A stretch of 64,000 nucleotides of DNA from Pomphorhynchus laevis (lineage: Eukaryota > Acanthocephala > Palaeacanthocephala > Echinorhynchida > Pomphorhynchidae): the NCBI GenBank assembly GCA_012934845.2, contig WNNJ02000015.1:1-64000 (forward strand), in the 5' to 3' direction. The position numbers and the translations under genes were made by a program. This document shows, piece by piece, positions 19,201 to 30,100 of this stretch (the first letter of the stretch is position 1; every line of letters begins with the position of its first letter). The notes under the pieces were generated by a model. That model was not told the origin of the DNA and ran no database searches. It saw only the letters and a program-made list of their open reading frames with translations.

Positions 19201-20010
19201 TTTTTTTAATGGAAAAATTTATTTTAGTAAAACATACGGTCGAGGTTACCCGCAAGTGGGCCAAAAAAAGATAGTTTAATAATAATTTTTTAGGTCTCAT
19301 TTCAGACACCAGGCGTTTGCTTTTGTTAGCGCTACACCTATACGTTGTCGCAGCGAACATACATTTTTGCCATAGGAGGATGGATCGCTCACTGATGCGA
19401 GAGTTGCTAGTCTCTTGATGAAAGCACTTGCCTCCTTTGCTAGTCCGCCTGAGGTGGAAATTACGAACGGAATAAAGGTTCATTTTTCGATTTCAATAAT
19501 TCGCTCAATGTATTTATTCTTTTTTCTGTTTTCATTGTATTCAAATGATTGTGTAGGACTTCGACTTACGTACGACTGGGCAAATGGGTTAAATATTGTG
19601 ACATCCAAAAATGTCCGCTCAGTCTGTGAGTGCGTTAGTCCAGTGCAAGATAAATCGGCTCTTGATCGGGGATCTCGTGTTGTCGTTTGGTTTGAAAACT
19701 CGAATGTATCTGGAACAGTTGAGAGCATCGGTTCTGATTCTACATTCCGTAATACTTTACTGGCTTCGTCAATCAAGATATCTCTGATTATATTATGTCG
19801 TACTATGGTCCGTCCTTTCCATTTGCACGACAGTAAGTGAGCTGTCGATTTAACTTCTCTGCATACACATGATGTTGATGTACAGCGCAAGTCCCATCCA
19901 TATCTACATGCCATTCCCGCTTGTATTTCAAAATTATTTAAATAAAATCGTCTGTCATCGCTTACTCGAGCAGAGAGCCAGGAGGAAGACCCTTTAATAG
20001 AGGCAATAAA
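19201..20010 (-). mobile_element. RLE-type LINE, 5'-truncated copy 1, with TSD
   Basis: This is a clean target-primed insertion. TTTTGTTCTCAATAAT is duplicated at 19185-19200 and 20011-20026, and the minus-strand 3' end is a short poly(A) at 19201. Coding from 20022 reads GSSSWLSARVSDD, FEIQAGMACRYGW, the Cys/His words CVCREVKSTAHLLSCKWKG, RTIVRHNIIRDILI, EPMLSTVP, RADLSCTGL and RTFLDVTIFNPFAQ. A single TGA near 19478 precedes TFIPFVISTSGGLAKE. The 3' UTR has the family motif GGTTACCCGCAAGTGGGCC (19244-19262). Confidence 0.85.
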
Positions 20011-20022
20011 TTTTGTTCTCAA
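19480..20022 (-). pseudogene. RLE LINE endonuclease region (copy 1)
   Basis: This 180-codon frame covers the carboxy-terminal domain after RT. It has the CxC...H...C cluster (residues about 50-68), then RHNIIRD, EP, RADL (the Asp of the PD-like motif) and FLDVTIFN (second acidic position). In R2-type LINEs this order, Cys/His knuckle then RHN-EP-(P/R)D-D, is the restriction-like endonuclease. Assignment to that domain is by motif order. A stop removes the last 60 residues. Confidence 0.65.
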
Positions 20023-20040
20023 TAATAATATAGATTAAAT

Positions 20041-20850
20041 TTTTTTTAATAATAATAATTTTTATTCAGACAAATAAAAAGTGTTCCAATTGGAGGTAAT
20101 ACATTTAAGGTTCCCCGCAAATGGGCCCTGTATTATACCAGTTTTTATATGAATTTTGTGTTGATCGTGGTATGCGGAACGCCAGAGAGCACATTTTTTG
20201 CGAGGGAGACTCCTATTTGGCGACGTAACTTCGCTATGTTTTCCGCGTATGAGCGATTCCCTCTATCGGTAGCTGATGCTGTTACCCGCTTCAGCACTGC
20301 ACTCATTTCAACTCCAGTACCTCCAGAAGAGGAAATTATCAAGGGAGCAAATCCAGCTCGTTCGAATGTGTTTACACGCTCTACATACTTCGCACGCTTT
20401 CTGTTCTCGTGATACACAAATGTGCTCTCTGGGCTGCGTGAGGCATTTGACGGAGCGTGGATGTTGAAAATTGAGACGTCAAAGAACGTGTGCTCTGTCG
20501 GGATACCAAATAACCCAGTACAAGCCATGTCTAGACGAGCATTGCGGTCTTTGCAAGTAGATGCCGTTTTAAATAAATAATTTGATTCTATTGGTGTCAG
20601 CAGAGGCTCTGTTACGATATTTTGACTTGCACCTGATAACAAGTTTCGCAGGAGATCATGAATCGCATTGTGTCTGATTATTGTCTTGCCAGATAGACGA
20701 CAAGAGAGAGTGTGAGTAACAGAATTATCCTCCCCATAAACGCATGTCTTAAACGCGTTGACAAGTGGCCATCCGTATCTTGTTGACAAACCATCATAAA
20801 ACTCCTCGCGACGTAGTCTGTATAACCGATCATCGTTATTCCTGGCAGAA
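20041..20850 (-). mobile_element. RLE-type LINE, 5'-truncated copy 2
   Basis: Its length and truncation point are similar to copy 1: coding begins WLSARNNDDRLYRLRREEF. The 3' UTR has GGTTCCCCGCAAATGGGCC at 20109-20127. AT-rich AATAATAATTTTT sequences flank both ends and may be the target duplication. Copy 1 lies against its 3' end and copy 3 against its 5' end, all in the same orientation. Confidence 0.78.
20145..20789 (-). CDS. RLE LINE endonuclease region (copy 2)
   Basis: An uninterrupted 214-codon frame covers the region from STRYGWPLVNAFKTCVYG to the element's carboxy terminus. It has H...C words (VTHTLSCRLSGK), TIIRHNAIHDLLRN, EPLLTPIE, NARLDMACTGL and HTFFDVSIFNIHAPS, then YHENRKRAKYVERVNTFERA, APLIISSSGGTGVEMSAVLK and RRQIGVSLAKNVLSG. 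All acidic positions seen in copy 1 are kept. Being 5'-truncated it cannot retrotranspose by itself, and translation of this fragment is not expected. Confidence 0.65.
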   Translation of the reverse strand: MSTRYGWPLVNAFKTCVYGEDNSVTHTLSCRLSGKTIIRHNAIHDLLRNLLSGASQNIVTEPLLTPIESNYLFKTASTCKDRNARLDMACTGLFGIPTEHTFFDVSIFNIHAPSNASRSPESTFVYHENRKRAKYVERVNTFERAGFAPLIISSSGGTGVEMSAVLKRVTASATDRGNRSYAENIAKLRRQIGVSLAKNVLSGVPHTTINTKFI

Positions 20851-20947
20851 AGCCATAATAATTTTTTTAATAAGAAATTTATTTAATAAATTTACAAAAA
20901 AGGGGTTCCCGCAAATGGGCCCACTAGACGATTGAGCGATCATTTGT

Positions 20948-21739
20948 TTATATATACAATTGTTGCAATTGGCAAAGTTCGCCACCTTCTTCGTCGCGCC
21001 ATCTGATTGTTTTACCGAGTTCACCACAAGTATCCACGGCTGTTCGGGCGCTTTGGTTCGCGAATTGTTTGATTTTTGATTGTGATCGCGCGCTTCTGAG
21101 GCATGCGGAGGCCGATCGGGCTATTATGAATGAGATGCGACGCTTTAAGTGTGTCACGGCATGCGCGTATTCAATAATACCCCTTTGCGCTTTTGCCGTT
21201 GCTATCCGCTTTATCAAGGCTTGCGACTCCTTTCCCATACCACCTGACAAAGAAAATATCAGCGGAATGAATTTACCGTGCTCTACTTTCGTCACCCTTT
21301 CTAGATATTTGGCATTTTTTCGCGACACATTGTAGTCAAATGCTGGATCGACTGATCGGCTGACGTACGACTGAGCAAAAATATTAAATACGTTGACGTC
21401 GAAGAACGTCCGCTCGAATCGCTCGTTTCCTAAGCCTAGGCAGGATATATAAAGTCGGGCACCATAATCACGACATGTTGTTGCCGTGTCGAGATGTAAG
21501 TTGTCTGGAACAGGTTGCAGCACTGGTTCAACCTCAACGTCACGACCGATTGACGCCAATTCCCTGGCAATTTCGTCCCGAACGGAGTCATGCCGAATAG
21601 ATGGCAATCCACCTTTTGGACATGAAAGTCCGTGCCCCAGCGACAGTTGTTCGCCACATGGGCATGCTCTGCCGATCAGGTCTGACGGGGTTTGTCCATA
21701 GCGTGCTGAGATGGCGTCTCTGAACTCCCTTGGAGACAA
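20948..21739 (-). CDS. RLE LINE endonuclease region (copy 3)
   Basis: This 263-codon frame reads REFRDAISARYGQ, the Cys/His cluster CPCGEQLSLGHGLSCPKGG, LPSIRHDSVRDEIAREL, EPVLQPVPDNLH, GARLYISCLGLG and RTFFDVNVFNIFAQSY, then KYLERVTKVEHGKFIPLIFS and LKRRISFIIARSA. The tail past about 21010 is 3' UTR read-through. In copies 1 and 2 the phrase corresponding to ARLY carries Asp (ARLD, RADL); here it is Tyr, a one-base change that would remove a likely metal-binding residue. The first Met lies inside the domain; coding upstream (LPLKTEKFYLS) is in the same frame but joined to RT by a shift near 21760. Confidence 0.68.
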   Translation of the reverse strand: MSPREFRDAISARYGQTPSDLIGRACPCGEQLSLGHGLSCPKGGLPSIRHDSVRDEIARELASIGRDVEVEPVLQPVPDNLHLDTATTCRDYGARLYISCLGLGNERFERTFFDVNVFNIFAQSYVSRSVDPAFDYNVSRKNAKYLERVTKVEHGKFIPLIFSLSGGMGKESQALIKRIATAKAQRGIIEYAHAVTHLKRRISFIIARSASACLRSARSQSKIKQFANQSARTAVDTCGELGKTIRWRDEEGGELCQLQQLYI

Positions 21740-21772
21740 GTAGAATTTTTCAGTTTTTAAGGGCAGGGCGCT

Positions 21773-23777
21773 TCACCACGATGATGCGCCTTCTCTTCGA
21801 GCATGTTTGGTTGCGGTCTGGGCAACTATATCTATTTTGAGAAGGGCATCTGACCACCGTTTGTTTTGTATTTTATCATGACATGTCGCTTGCTGTTTAA
21901 TTTGTTTTGATTGTATGTCGCGCAAAGCCTGTCCGGTAATTTCCAACTCGTAGGTGTTGCTAATTGATTGTGAGAGGTCGTAGTTTGAACGAGCGGTTAG
22001 GACGGGGTCGTGAACTCCTAGACCGCCCATACCTAGAGGGGATGTCACGATGGTTTCCCATCCATTTTCGATTGGCAATCCTGTTATGATGCTCAGGAGC
22101 TCTTTATTCAATTGCTCGGATATGCCATTTAAAAGAGCATTGTCGCACTTTATTGTTCTTGTGGTATAAATCCACTTTGCTTGTATGGCGTGTGTTAGTC
22201 CTGCATAGGCTACGTGTGGGTCGATTTTTGCGACCTTGTCTAGACGACTTAGTAATGTTGACCATGCATCCACACGTTGGCTGAGTTCCGCTGCTTCATA
22301 TTCGGGTGTACCAACTGCAGATCCAGGCACCCTCATTCCGTCATAAAATATCTTTATGTCTTGTGACGGTAGCTGGTCAGCATGTAGGCGATGGTGCGAT
22401 AGTATTTGCGACTTGCTCGGGTTGACGAAATAACCGTACTTTGGACCGTCTGTTGAAAGAACTTTCCATACTTCTTTGATTTTGCTTGAGCAACCAATAA
22501 AATTCGCGTCGTCGGCAAACCAAACTTGATGAACACCTGGGACGGTCCGTCGAATTTTGTCTATTAGCGGTAAATAGGCTAGGAAAAAGCATGGCATTGC
22601 GAATGGGTCGCCCTGCGTAAAACACTCCTCGGAAAGCAAGTTGTCGCTACCGAGCGCTAAGACTGAAGGCTTCTGGTACAGATTATGTATAACGCACGAC
22701 AAAGATGGGCATGTAAATTTAAGGTTATGGAGAGCGGCTTGCCTATTGACAGAATTGAATGCATTTGAGGCATCGATGGAAACAAGACACGCGTCGGTGT
22801 TTGCTCTGTACAGCAATCGCAGTTTGTGCACAGCATGTTCGGCACCGCTCCGTTGTCCGGCCGCGGTTTGAAGATTTCCAGCGACGGCTTGTATATCTTC
22901 TTTGACAAGTACCAAATTGGTTTCGAAATTATTCTCCTGGCGGTGTCACACACGCCTATTGGTCGGATACCACCGTTGCTCTTTTTTAAAGCGATCAATC
23001 GGCAGCTCGTAAAACATTTCAGGGATTTTGCTGGTACCTTTTCGGTGGAAATCCAAACTGCAAATCGTGCTAAAGACTGTGCTAACGTCTGAGACTGAGC
23101 TCCGAAGCGGGTTAGCATATTGCGCCAGGAAGCTGAGTCGAGGCCAGACGGCCCAGCGCCACCTTTTGTTCGTCCACTAGCCGTAATAATACTATTTTCG
23201 TCGATTGTGTAAAAACGACATGAGTGATGTACTTTTGAATTAGGGTGAAAGGATGTAAGTAATGCTTCTTTAGGGGTAGTTTCGCAAGTGGGTGAAGATC
23301 TTGAAGTTGTGATTTAACTGATCTACCGTTCACGACTTCATCCGGATGTAGTACTGCTGCTGACGATTTTTCTTCCAAGACAGATGTGGACGCCGTAACT
23401 TTTCCTGCTGTGAGAAGTTGTTGGTAGCGGTTAATCCAATCCTTGGGCTGAAGTGAGCGTCTACTAGTCAATTGGCATTGGTAGTAGTGAGCCTCGCTGT
23501 ATAGAATACTGTATTGTTTTTCGTTCCAGAATTTCAGACGTCTTTCTAATACTTTTCGGATGTACGAAACTTTTACCGATTGGATGCGCTGTAAGATCAG
23601 CTGAGGAAATACGACGGCCTTCATTAGACAGGGAGTATCGTGATCGCGCTCAACAGTTGCTTGTGAGTACAGTGACGCAAGAATAGCTACAAATTTGTGA
23701 CTGGCCGTGCACGCAGGGAGAGCAAAGAGATTTGGTGTCCATTGAATGACCTTGTTGTATATTTCGTCGATACCCAA
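21773..23777 (-). pseudogene. RLE LINE central region and reverse transcriptase (copy 3)
   Basis: Three overlapping frames (23777-23112, 23118-22657, 22915-21773) cover this region, with shifts near 23115 and 22915. The central part reads GIDEIYNKVIQWTPNLFALP and RSLQPKDWINRYQQLLTAGK. RT words follow: CRLIALKKSNGGIRPIGVCD, CLVSIDASNAFNSVNRQAAL (catalytic Asp), FTQGDPFAMPCFFLAYLPL, VWFADDANFIG (catalytic Asp pair) and GYFVNPSKSQIL. Then come GLTHAIQAKWIYTTRTI and SPLGMGGLGVHDPV, ending at REGASSW. The QGDP(L/F)AM loop and FADDA box distinguish it from the CR1/L2 group. Confidence 0.78.
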
Positions 23778-23911
23778 AGCCGTTTGCTGAGCGATGTGTG
23801 AACATTCTTGGGGGTTAAGTTGTTGAATGTTGTAGGATGTATCAATTTGATCAATGGATGTTGATCTGACTGCATTTACGGGTTCACGTTGGTGGGATCG
23901 TTGATTCTGGG

Positions 23912-24211
23912 CTAGCTAATGCTGTGACATTGTTCAAGATTTGAGAGTCCCTGCGGGACCGTCAAAGTATCTTGGTTACTCGTGCTCGGTTTCAAGAAAT
24001 TTGTGTGTGCCAAATATGGATTGATGTTTCCGCCAAGCACTGATTCGTGTGAAAGTTTAGGCGGTGCCAGGTTATGCTTAATGCGACAATTTGTTGCTCT
24101 GCAGTTGGTGCATGAACGTTCTGCTTTTGCGCATTTACATCCTTTGCAAACTGCAGCCGGTCCATTGCATGTACAACATATAGGCTGGCTTGACGGTTTG
24201 CCTCGCACCAT
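23912..24211 (-). CDS. RLE LINE amino-terminal Cys-rich segment (copy 3)
   Basis: This 99-codon frame begins MVRGKPSSQP. It has CCTCNGPAAVCKGCKCAKAE, then SCTNCRATNC, giving a CxxC...CxxCxC...CxxC...C spacing typical of a small zinc-binding module at the start of these LINE proteins. The same spacing opens CR1-F ORF1 (CPCNGSNAVCKNCMC), so the module is shared between LINE groups. Loss of frame after ISN separates it from the central region that begins near 23880. Confidence 0.65.
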   Translation of the reverse strand: MVRGKPSSQPICCTCNGPAAVCKGCKCAKAERSCTNCRATNCRIKHNLAPPKLSHESVLGGNINPYLAHTNFLKPSTSNQDTLTVPQGLSNLEQCHSIS

Positions 24212-24347
24212 AAATATTATCGGTGTAGTTGTTTAGATTTTAGTTGTTGTGCTGAATGCCGATAGTGTTTTGATTGTATATATTAACTTGTTTTTATTGA
24301 ATAAGACGATCTTCTTACTGTGATTGTAATTGAAATTGTAAGTTAGC

Positions 24348-24572
24348 GTCGTGAGGTTGTCGTGAGGTTGTCGTGAGGTTGTCGTGAGGTTGTCGTGAGG
24401 TTGTCGTGAGGTTGTCGTGAGGTTGTCGTGAGGTTGTCGTGAGGTTGTCGTGAGGTTGTCGTGAGGTTGTCGTGAGGTTGTCGTGAGGTTGTCGTGAGGT
24501 TGTCGTGAGGTTGTCGTGAGGTTGTCGTGAGGTTGTCGTGAGGTTGTCGTGAGGTTGTCATGAGGTTGTCGT
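24348..24572. repeat. 11-bp minisatellite, about 20 units
   Basis: GTCGTGAGGTT is repeated about 20 times with almost no variation; the last unit has CAT for CGT. It starts about 110 bases beyond the 5' end of the RLE LINE copy 3. Since 11 is not a multiple of 3, all frames cycle and the minus strand reads as an 11-residue repeat (RQPHDNLTTTS); I treat that frame as a by-product. Near-identity of the units points to recent expansion. Confidence 0.92.
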
Positions 24573-24599
24573 TGTAAGTAGTTATTAGTTAGCAGTGTG

Positions 24600-25390
24600 T
24601 ATATTAATTGTATGTTTATTGTAATTTGCAAATTATGTAGGTACCAATGTATAGAACAAATCCGCTGTAAGTAACTTTAATCAACAATGTAATTTGTGTA
24701 AATAGTTATTTGTTAGCAGCTTATAATTTCAAACTGAATAATAATTACATTTCTTAATAAAATACTTGCGTTTCTAAAGTATATTTAAAAAATGACTTCT
24801 TTCGTTCTATTAAATTTACAAAGCTATCAAACGTAAAATATGTATTTTTAATATATTGCGTTTTTTCGGTTTGACATTTTGACTTATCTGTAATGTCGGT
24901 ATAATTTGATAATGCTATATTTTTCAGTCAGTCATGTCTAATGAAAATGCCATATTTTGTCAGTCAGTCATGTCTTATGAAAATGCCATATATTGAAAAC
25001 AAATTTATATTGGCAATGCTGATATGTAATTCATATTTTATAGACAGAATTATATGCATTCACAACTTTTAAAGTAAAGAGTAAAGCTCGTACGGAATTT
25101 TTTTTATCATATAGCGTAATCAAAAGTTGCAGAATAGAATCTTACAAAAAATTATTGCAGTTTAAATTGTTAATGTCGTGTTATTTTCTTTCTCGCATTG
25201 TGACTCAAATGTATGAAGTTTTATTTTAGATATAAGTTTTGTATTTTCCTAATTTTTGCTTAAATAAATTAGAATTTTGAATCATCAAAACAAAGGCTTA
25301 TATTGCTGAATAGTCAAAACAATAAGTTAAACAATAAATTAAGTCAATACTTTCAACAGCTTCCCGGCCAGATCCCGCTGTTGTTGGAGT
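24600..25390. other. AT-rich stretch with one short tandem duplication
   Basis: No gene is recognised. At 24925-24998 a phrase of about 37 bases (TCAGTCAGTCATGTCT, then ATGAAAATGCCATAT) occurs twice in tandem with a few differences. The right end meets CR1-A at 25391. Confidence 0.5.
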
Positions 25391-25858
25391 ACACGGCGCG
25401 TGGAATTACTTTCAGAGAACATTAGAGTCTCTGTTTATTTTATTCTCTCCACTTAGAAGCAGGACACGTCGAAAAGATTCTCCCTGGTTCGATTCTGAGT
25501 TACGTTCAACATTGATGACTCGTAATTTGATCTTTAATCGCTACAAAGTTGGGGAGTGTAGTTATGATGTTTTTAAACAGGCAAGAAATTTATTCAATTC
25601 ATTGATGAGAAATAAGCGGTGTGCATTTGAGAATGCATTAGTTAACCAGTGTAAATACGATTTAAAGGTCCTTTTTCAGTACCTATCAAGTAGGGGAGCT
25701 GTTGATTCTTCGATTTCTCACTACTTCTATGACATTTCTGTGAATGACCTAGCTGAAGAGTTTGCGGCACACTATTGCACTTCAGTAGAGCCCGCAAATG
25801 AACATGAAACTTTTTTTATGGAATCTAGTGCGCTGAACACTTTGACACATGTCTTGAG

Positions 25859-27150
25859 TTGGACCTTGACAATTTGATAACGCCAGCTAAAGTCTATTCC
25901 GAATTACGCCGTCTAAAAGCAAATAATTCAAGAGGTTGTGACTTACTACCTTCTGTTTATCTGCGCAGATTAGCAGGCTCAATTTGCGTTCCTCTCTGTG
26001 CAATTTTTCGCCAGTCAATCTTGGAAAGATCTCTTCCTAATGTGTGGAAGCAGCCAATTGTTCTTCCCTACTTTAAGAAGGGAGATCGCTCTTCCGTCGA
26101 GAATTATAGGCCGGTGAGCATTACCTGCATTTGCTGTAGAGTGTTGGAGAGGTTTGTGCATCGCTACATGGTTGAGTTTTTTCGTGTAGGAAAAATTTTA
26201 GTCCCTAATCAGCACGGATTTCGGGAGGGTGATTCAACTGTTTTAAATTTGATTGATGCTCATCTTGATTGGACAGCGAATAAGACACATTATACCGATA
26301 CAGACATTATATTCTTCGACTTTTCTAAAGCTTTAGATAGAGTAGATCATGGTCTACTTCAGAAACTTGTCAATACTGGACTCCCAAACATAATGGTTGA
26401 TTAGATTAGAGAATTTCTTCGTGATCGTTGCTTTCGAGTACTTGTCGATTGGTCATTGTCTGTGTCTAGAGAATGTCATATTGGAGTACCTCAAGGTTCA
26501 GTTTTGGGTCCACTTTTATTCAGCATTTATTTTAATGATTTGACTCGGTGCACTCGCTCTCGGTCATGTTTGTATGCAGATGATTTAAAAATATGGCGAC
26601 CCATTCATTCATGTGAGGATGTTGATAATTTGCAAACTGACATAGATAATGTGAAGTTGTGGGCGGCGTCTAACAAGCTTGTGATAAATGTTTCGAAATG
26701 CAAACACATGCGTATTATTAGTAATGCTCGCAAGCAACTAACATCAGCTTGTTACAAATATAAGGGCTGTATTGTGGAAAGTGTCGATAGTTACAAAGAT
26801 TTAGGAGTATGGGTTACCTCTAATTTATCAACTAAAAAGCACACTGATCAAGCTTGTGCCAATCCCAATAAAATGATAGGTATGATTCGACGCGCGTTTG
26901 TTCGCGTTAATCCGACTGCTCTTCGGCCTCTGATTTTAGCACATGTATTGAGTAGACTTTTATATGCAGCTCCGGTTGTATACCCACGTACTGTGCATGA
27001 ACATAAGAAATCAAAGAGGGTACTTCGCAGGGCAACAAAGCTAGCACCAACGTTAGCGTCGCTGCCTTATGAAGACAGACTGAGATCATTAGGACTTGAG
27101 ACCGTCACATGGACCCGTCGGTACATGGATATGTGCCTTGTTTGGCATTT
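25859..27150 (+). pseudogene. CR1-A reverse transcriptase
   Basis: RT fingers and palm: DLDNLITPAKVYSELRRLKA, GCDLLPSVYLRRLAGS, YFKKGDRSSVENYRPVSITC, NQHGFREGDSTVLNL and IFFDFSKALDRVDHG (catalytic Asp). After one in-frame TAG come GVPQGSVLGPLLFSIYFNDL, LYADDLKIWRPI (catalytic Asp pair), NVSKCKHMRI and the thumb region MIGMIRRAFVRVNPTALRPL, RRATKLAPTLASLPYEDRLR. Apart from that stop the frame is open to the insertion site, so this is a fairly young LINE copy. Confidence 0.82.
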
Positions 27151-27151
27151 A
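26847..27151 (+). repeat. 305-bp duplicated LINE target, left copy
   Basis: Positions 26847-27151 and 30972-31276 are the same CR1-A segment, exactly 305 bases each, with about five differences. They bracket the Gypsy element: the left copy ends where the element starts and the right copy begins where it ends. Confidence 0.9.
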
Positions 27152-30100
27152 ACAACAACATTAACAACAAAAGGCTTTATGCGAACATCTGAAAACATAT
27201 CATATAAATATCAGTACATTCTCCCAACGATATAATCAGACAAATAGTTCGGTGATCGACGCATACGTGTCGATCGTCGAAATTCCATTGACGGGATCTG
27301 CTGTAGATCTACTTGTTGCTCTTGACAATCGTGAACTTTATTCAGATCATAATTCTCATTAGGTATATGCGACGCTGAGCTTGTAGCACTGTTATTTGAA
27401 TCCACCTCTGTTTGTAAATTGTGGATATCTGGAGTAAACATTGCAGGGGGTGAATCGTCCATCTGGCAATTTTGAAATATGTTGGATTCTTCGAATACAT
27501 TTTGATTACAGTTATTGGGAGCTAGATATTGAGTTGAAATGTGAGTCTCTTTTCCATTAGGGTATCGAACTAGAGCGTAGTTCTCGTTGGCATGAATAAG
27601 CTCTGCGCGATCTACAAGTGGATCGTTCTTACTAATACGGTTGAAATTCTTTACAAAGATAGGTCCAGGATTGATTAACCACTCAGGTAAGCTGACTCCC
27701 TTAGCTGATCTACGATTGAATTTGAATATACGTTCATGAGGCGTTTCATTAGTCGAAGTGCATAAAAGAGATCTGATCGAATGAAGTGCCTTTGGAAGTG
27801 TTGTTTCCCACCGTTCGATTGGAATCTTATTATTATGATGATACAACCGTATCGCGTTCCATATCAACCCGTTATAGCGCTCAATCTGGCCATTTGAGGT
27901 AGGATGGTAGGGAGTGGAATATGATAGCGTGATTCCCAATGTCAATAAATATTTACGGAACTCTACTGACGTGAAAGAAGTACCCCGATCGGTACGGATA
28001 TTCTCAGGCGTGCCAAATAATGCGAACAACGACTCAAGACACTGAATTACTGATCGAGAACTTGTGTCAGCACAGGGAAACCCAAAGGGAAATCGGCTAT
28101 ATTCATCTACTATAGATAAAATATATATTTTCTTACTCGAGCTGGGCAGCCGGCCTTTAAAATCTAAGGACAAACGCTCCCATGGTTTACTGGCTTTAAT
28201 CAAGGTACTTCAAGGGGTTTTATAAAAGTGAGGTTTCAATTCGTTGCAGCTAGGACAACCTTTGATGACTTTTCTAACATCTTCAATAGAATAAGGAAAA
28301 TTTCGATGACGTACATAGTGCCACATCCTTGTTACCCCAGGGTGACACAAATGATCATGCATCCGTTCGAGTTCTTTTAAATCACTCGTGACTGATCCTA
28401 AAGCAATTCGAGACATAGCGTCAGCTACCTGATTTTCTTTGCCGCATCGATATGACACGTCGGACTGATATTCGGACAATTCTATTCCCCAACGATTGAT
28501 TTTGTCATTTTTGATCTTACTGTAATGTTTATTTGAGAACAAAAACGCCACGGATTGTTGATCCGTCAGAACGGTGAAATGTCTACAGGATAAATAGTGA
28601 CGCCAGTATCTTAGATTCTACTATGGCTAGTGCCTCTTTCTCAACAGCTGCATATTTCATTGCGTTCCTATCCAGAGTACGTGAGAAGAATGCGACTGGT
28701 TTAAAATTTTGAGACAAAGTAGCACCGATCGCAAAGGCAGATGCGTCTGTCTCGACCACGAATGGGACTGTGAAATCTACTTTAGACAATGTAGTTGATG
28801 CAAGGCTGTGTTTCAGACTTGCAAATGATTCCTTTGCATGAAGAGACAGCGGAAAAGATACAGTTTGTGCTAAAGGTCGAACGACATTTGAAAAATTCTT
28901 TATCCATCGAGAATAGTGTACGAACATTCCTATAATACGTTTAAGTTCGACTAATGATTTTGGCTCAGGCATTTCCAATAAGGGTTTGACACGATCAGGG
29001 TCAGGTGAAATGTAACCGTTATCTATCTGGTAGCCAAAAAACATACCTTAGAGACTCCGAAAATACATTTTGACGTATTTAAAGTGATATTATATTTCTT
29101 AGCAACTTCTAAGAAGCGATCAAGATTCCTTTGGTGAAGTTCCTTTGTTTCACCGCCGATAATAACATCATCCAAATAAGCGTACGTAGATTCAAGATCC
29201 TCATCCTCGATTAACTTAGCGATGATACGTTGGAAAGCCGCCACTGCATTTGTCAATCCGAACGGTAGGCGTTTAAATTGGTACAAACGACCATTAGCTT
29301 CAAATGCAGTGTAATGCCTCTCATTCTCCTGAATAGGAACCTGATGATAAGCATTCTTTAGGTCTAATCGACTGAAACTTTTGAATGGAGATAGCTTATC
29401 AATGAATTCGTCAATCCTGGGAAGAGGGAAGCCATCAAGATGAGTGAATCGATTCACCGTTAAACTGTAATCTATTACCATTCGCACTTCGCGACCAGGA
29501 TTTTTAACCAGGACAACTTGTGCACGCCACGGAGACGTGCCATTCTCGATGATACTGGAATCTAATAGACGTTTTACCTCGGCTGCGATAAAACAGTTAT
29601 CTTCTGGAGTTCTTCGACGAGATGGAATTGCAACAGGTTTTACCGCTTTGTCTAGGAATTGAAATAGAGACGGGGCTTCAACTTTCATTTCCCCAACACC
29701 TGCAACAACGACCAAAGGACGTTCTACTCCGTTGAATTCTATGCTCACCGTCGAGTGTTGACGAAGAAAGGGTACACCGAGGATCACATCTGTTACTAGG
29801 GTGGGGAGAATGAAGAATTTTACATTTCGATAGAAACGATTGTTTAAAACAACATCGGCGAATGTACAATGTCTTAACTCACAGGAAAATTCGGATGCAG
29901 CGAGAGAAACTTTTAAATTTGTGGATTTTCTCACAAGCCTGCACTTTGTAGCGACATCACACCTGACAATATTAAATGAACTTCCAGAATCGATCATCCC
30001 GCTTACTGAGATATTATTCAAACTTATAGTGGGCTGGATTAAGTTTGATGATGACGCGTTTGTTGTGCTTATTGAATATAAAGACGCGGACGTACCAGAA

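Larger units (their letters stand above)
20851..24240 (-). mobile_element. RLE-type LINE, near full-length copy 3
   Basis: In order on the minus strand: an amino-terminal Cys-rich motif (24211-23912), a central region (23777-23112), RT (23118-21773), Cys/His plus RLE-like domain (21739-20948), a 3' UTR with GGTTCCCGCAAATGGGCCC (20904-20922) and an A/T tail. The layout matches a LINE type abundant in cnidarian, sponge and other invertebrate genomes, often labelled R2-like in protein annotation. About four frameshifts break the reading frame. It is the probable family representative for copies 1 and 2, though it need not be their source. Confidence 0.83.
25391..27151 (+). mobile_element. CR1-A LINE, part before the Gypsy insertion
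   Basis: This is the best CR1-A copy. It starts at the same ACACGGCGCGTGG phrase seen at 751 and 16612, runs through the linker (25512-25877) and RT (25859-27150), and stops at 27151 where the Gypsy element begins. A four-base deletion near 25842 (compare CTTACTCTGAC at 17060) shifts the frame, and TAG at 26402-26404 replaces the Trp of VDWIREFL. The rest of the element lies at 30972-31480. Confidence 0.88.

Noticed and set aside
24233-24631. 132-codon minus-strand frame with an 11-residue repeat
   Set aside because: It is wholly explained by the 11-bp minisatellite, which is open in more than one frame.
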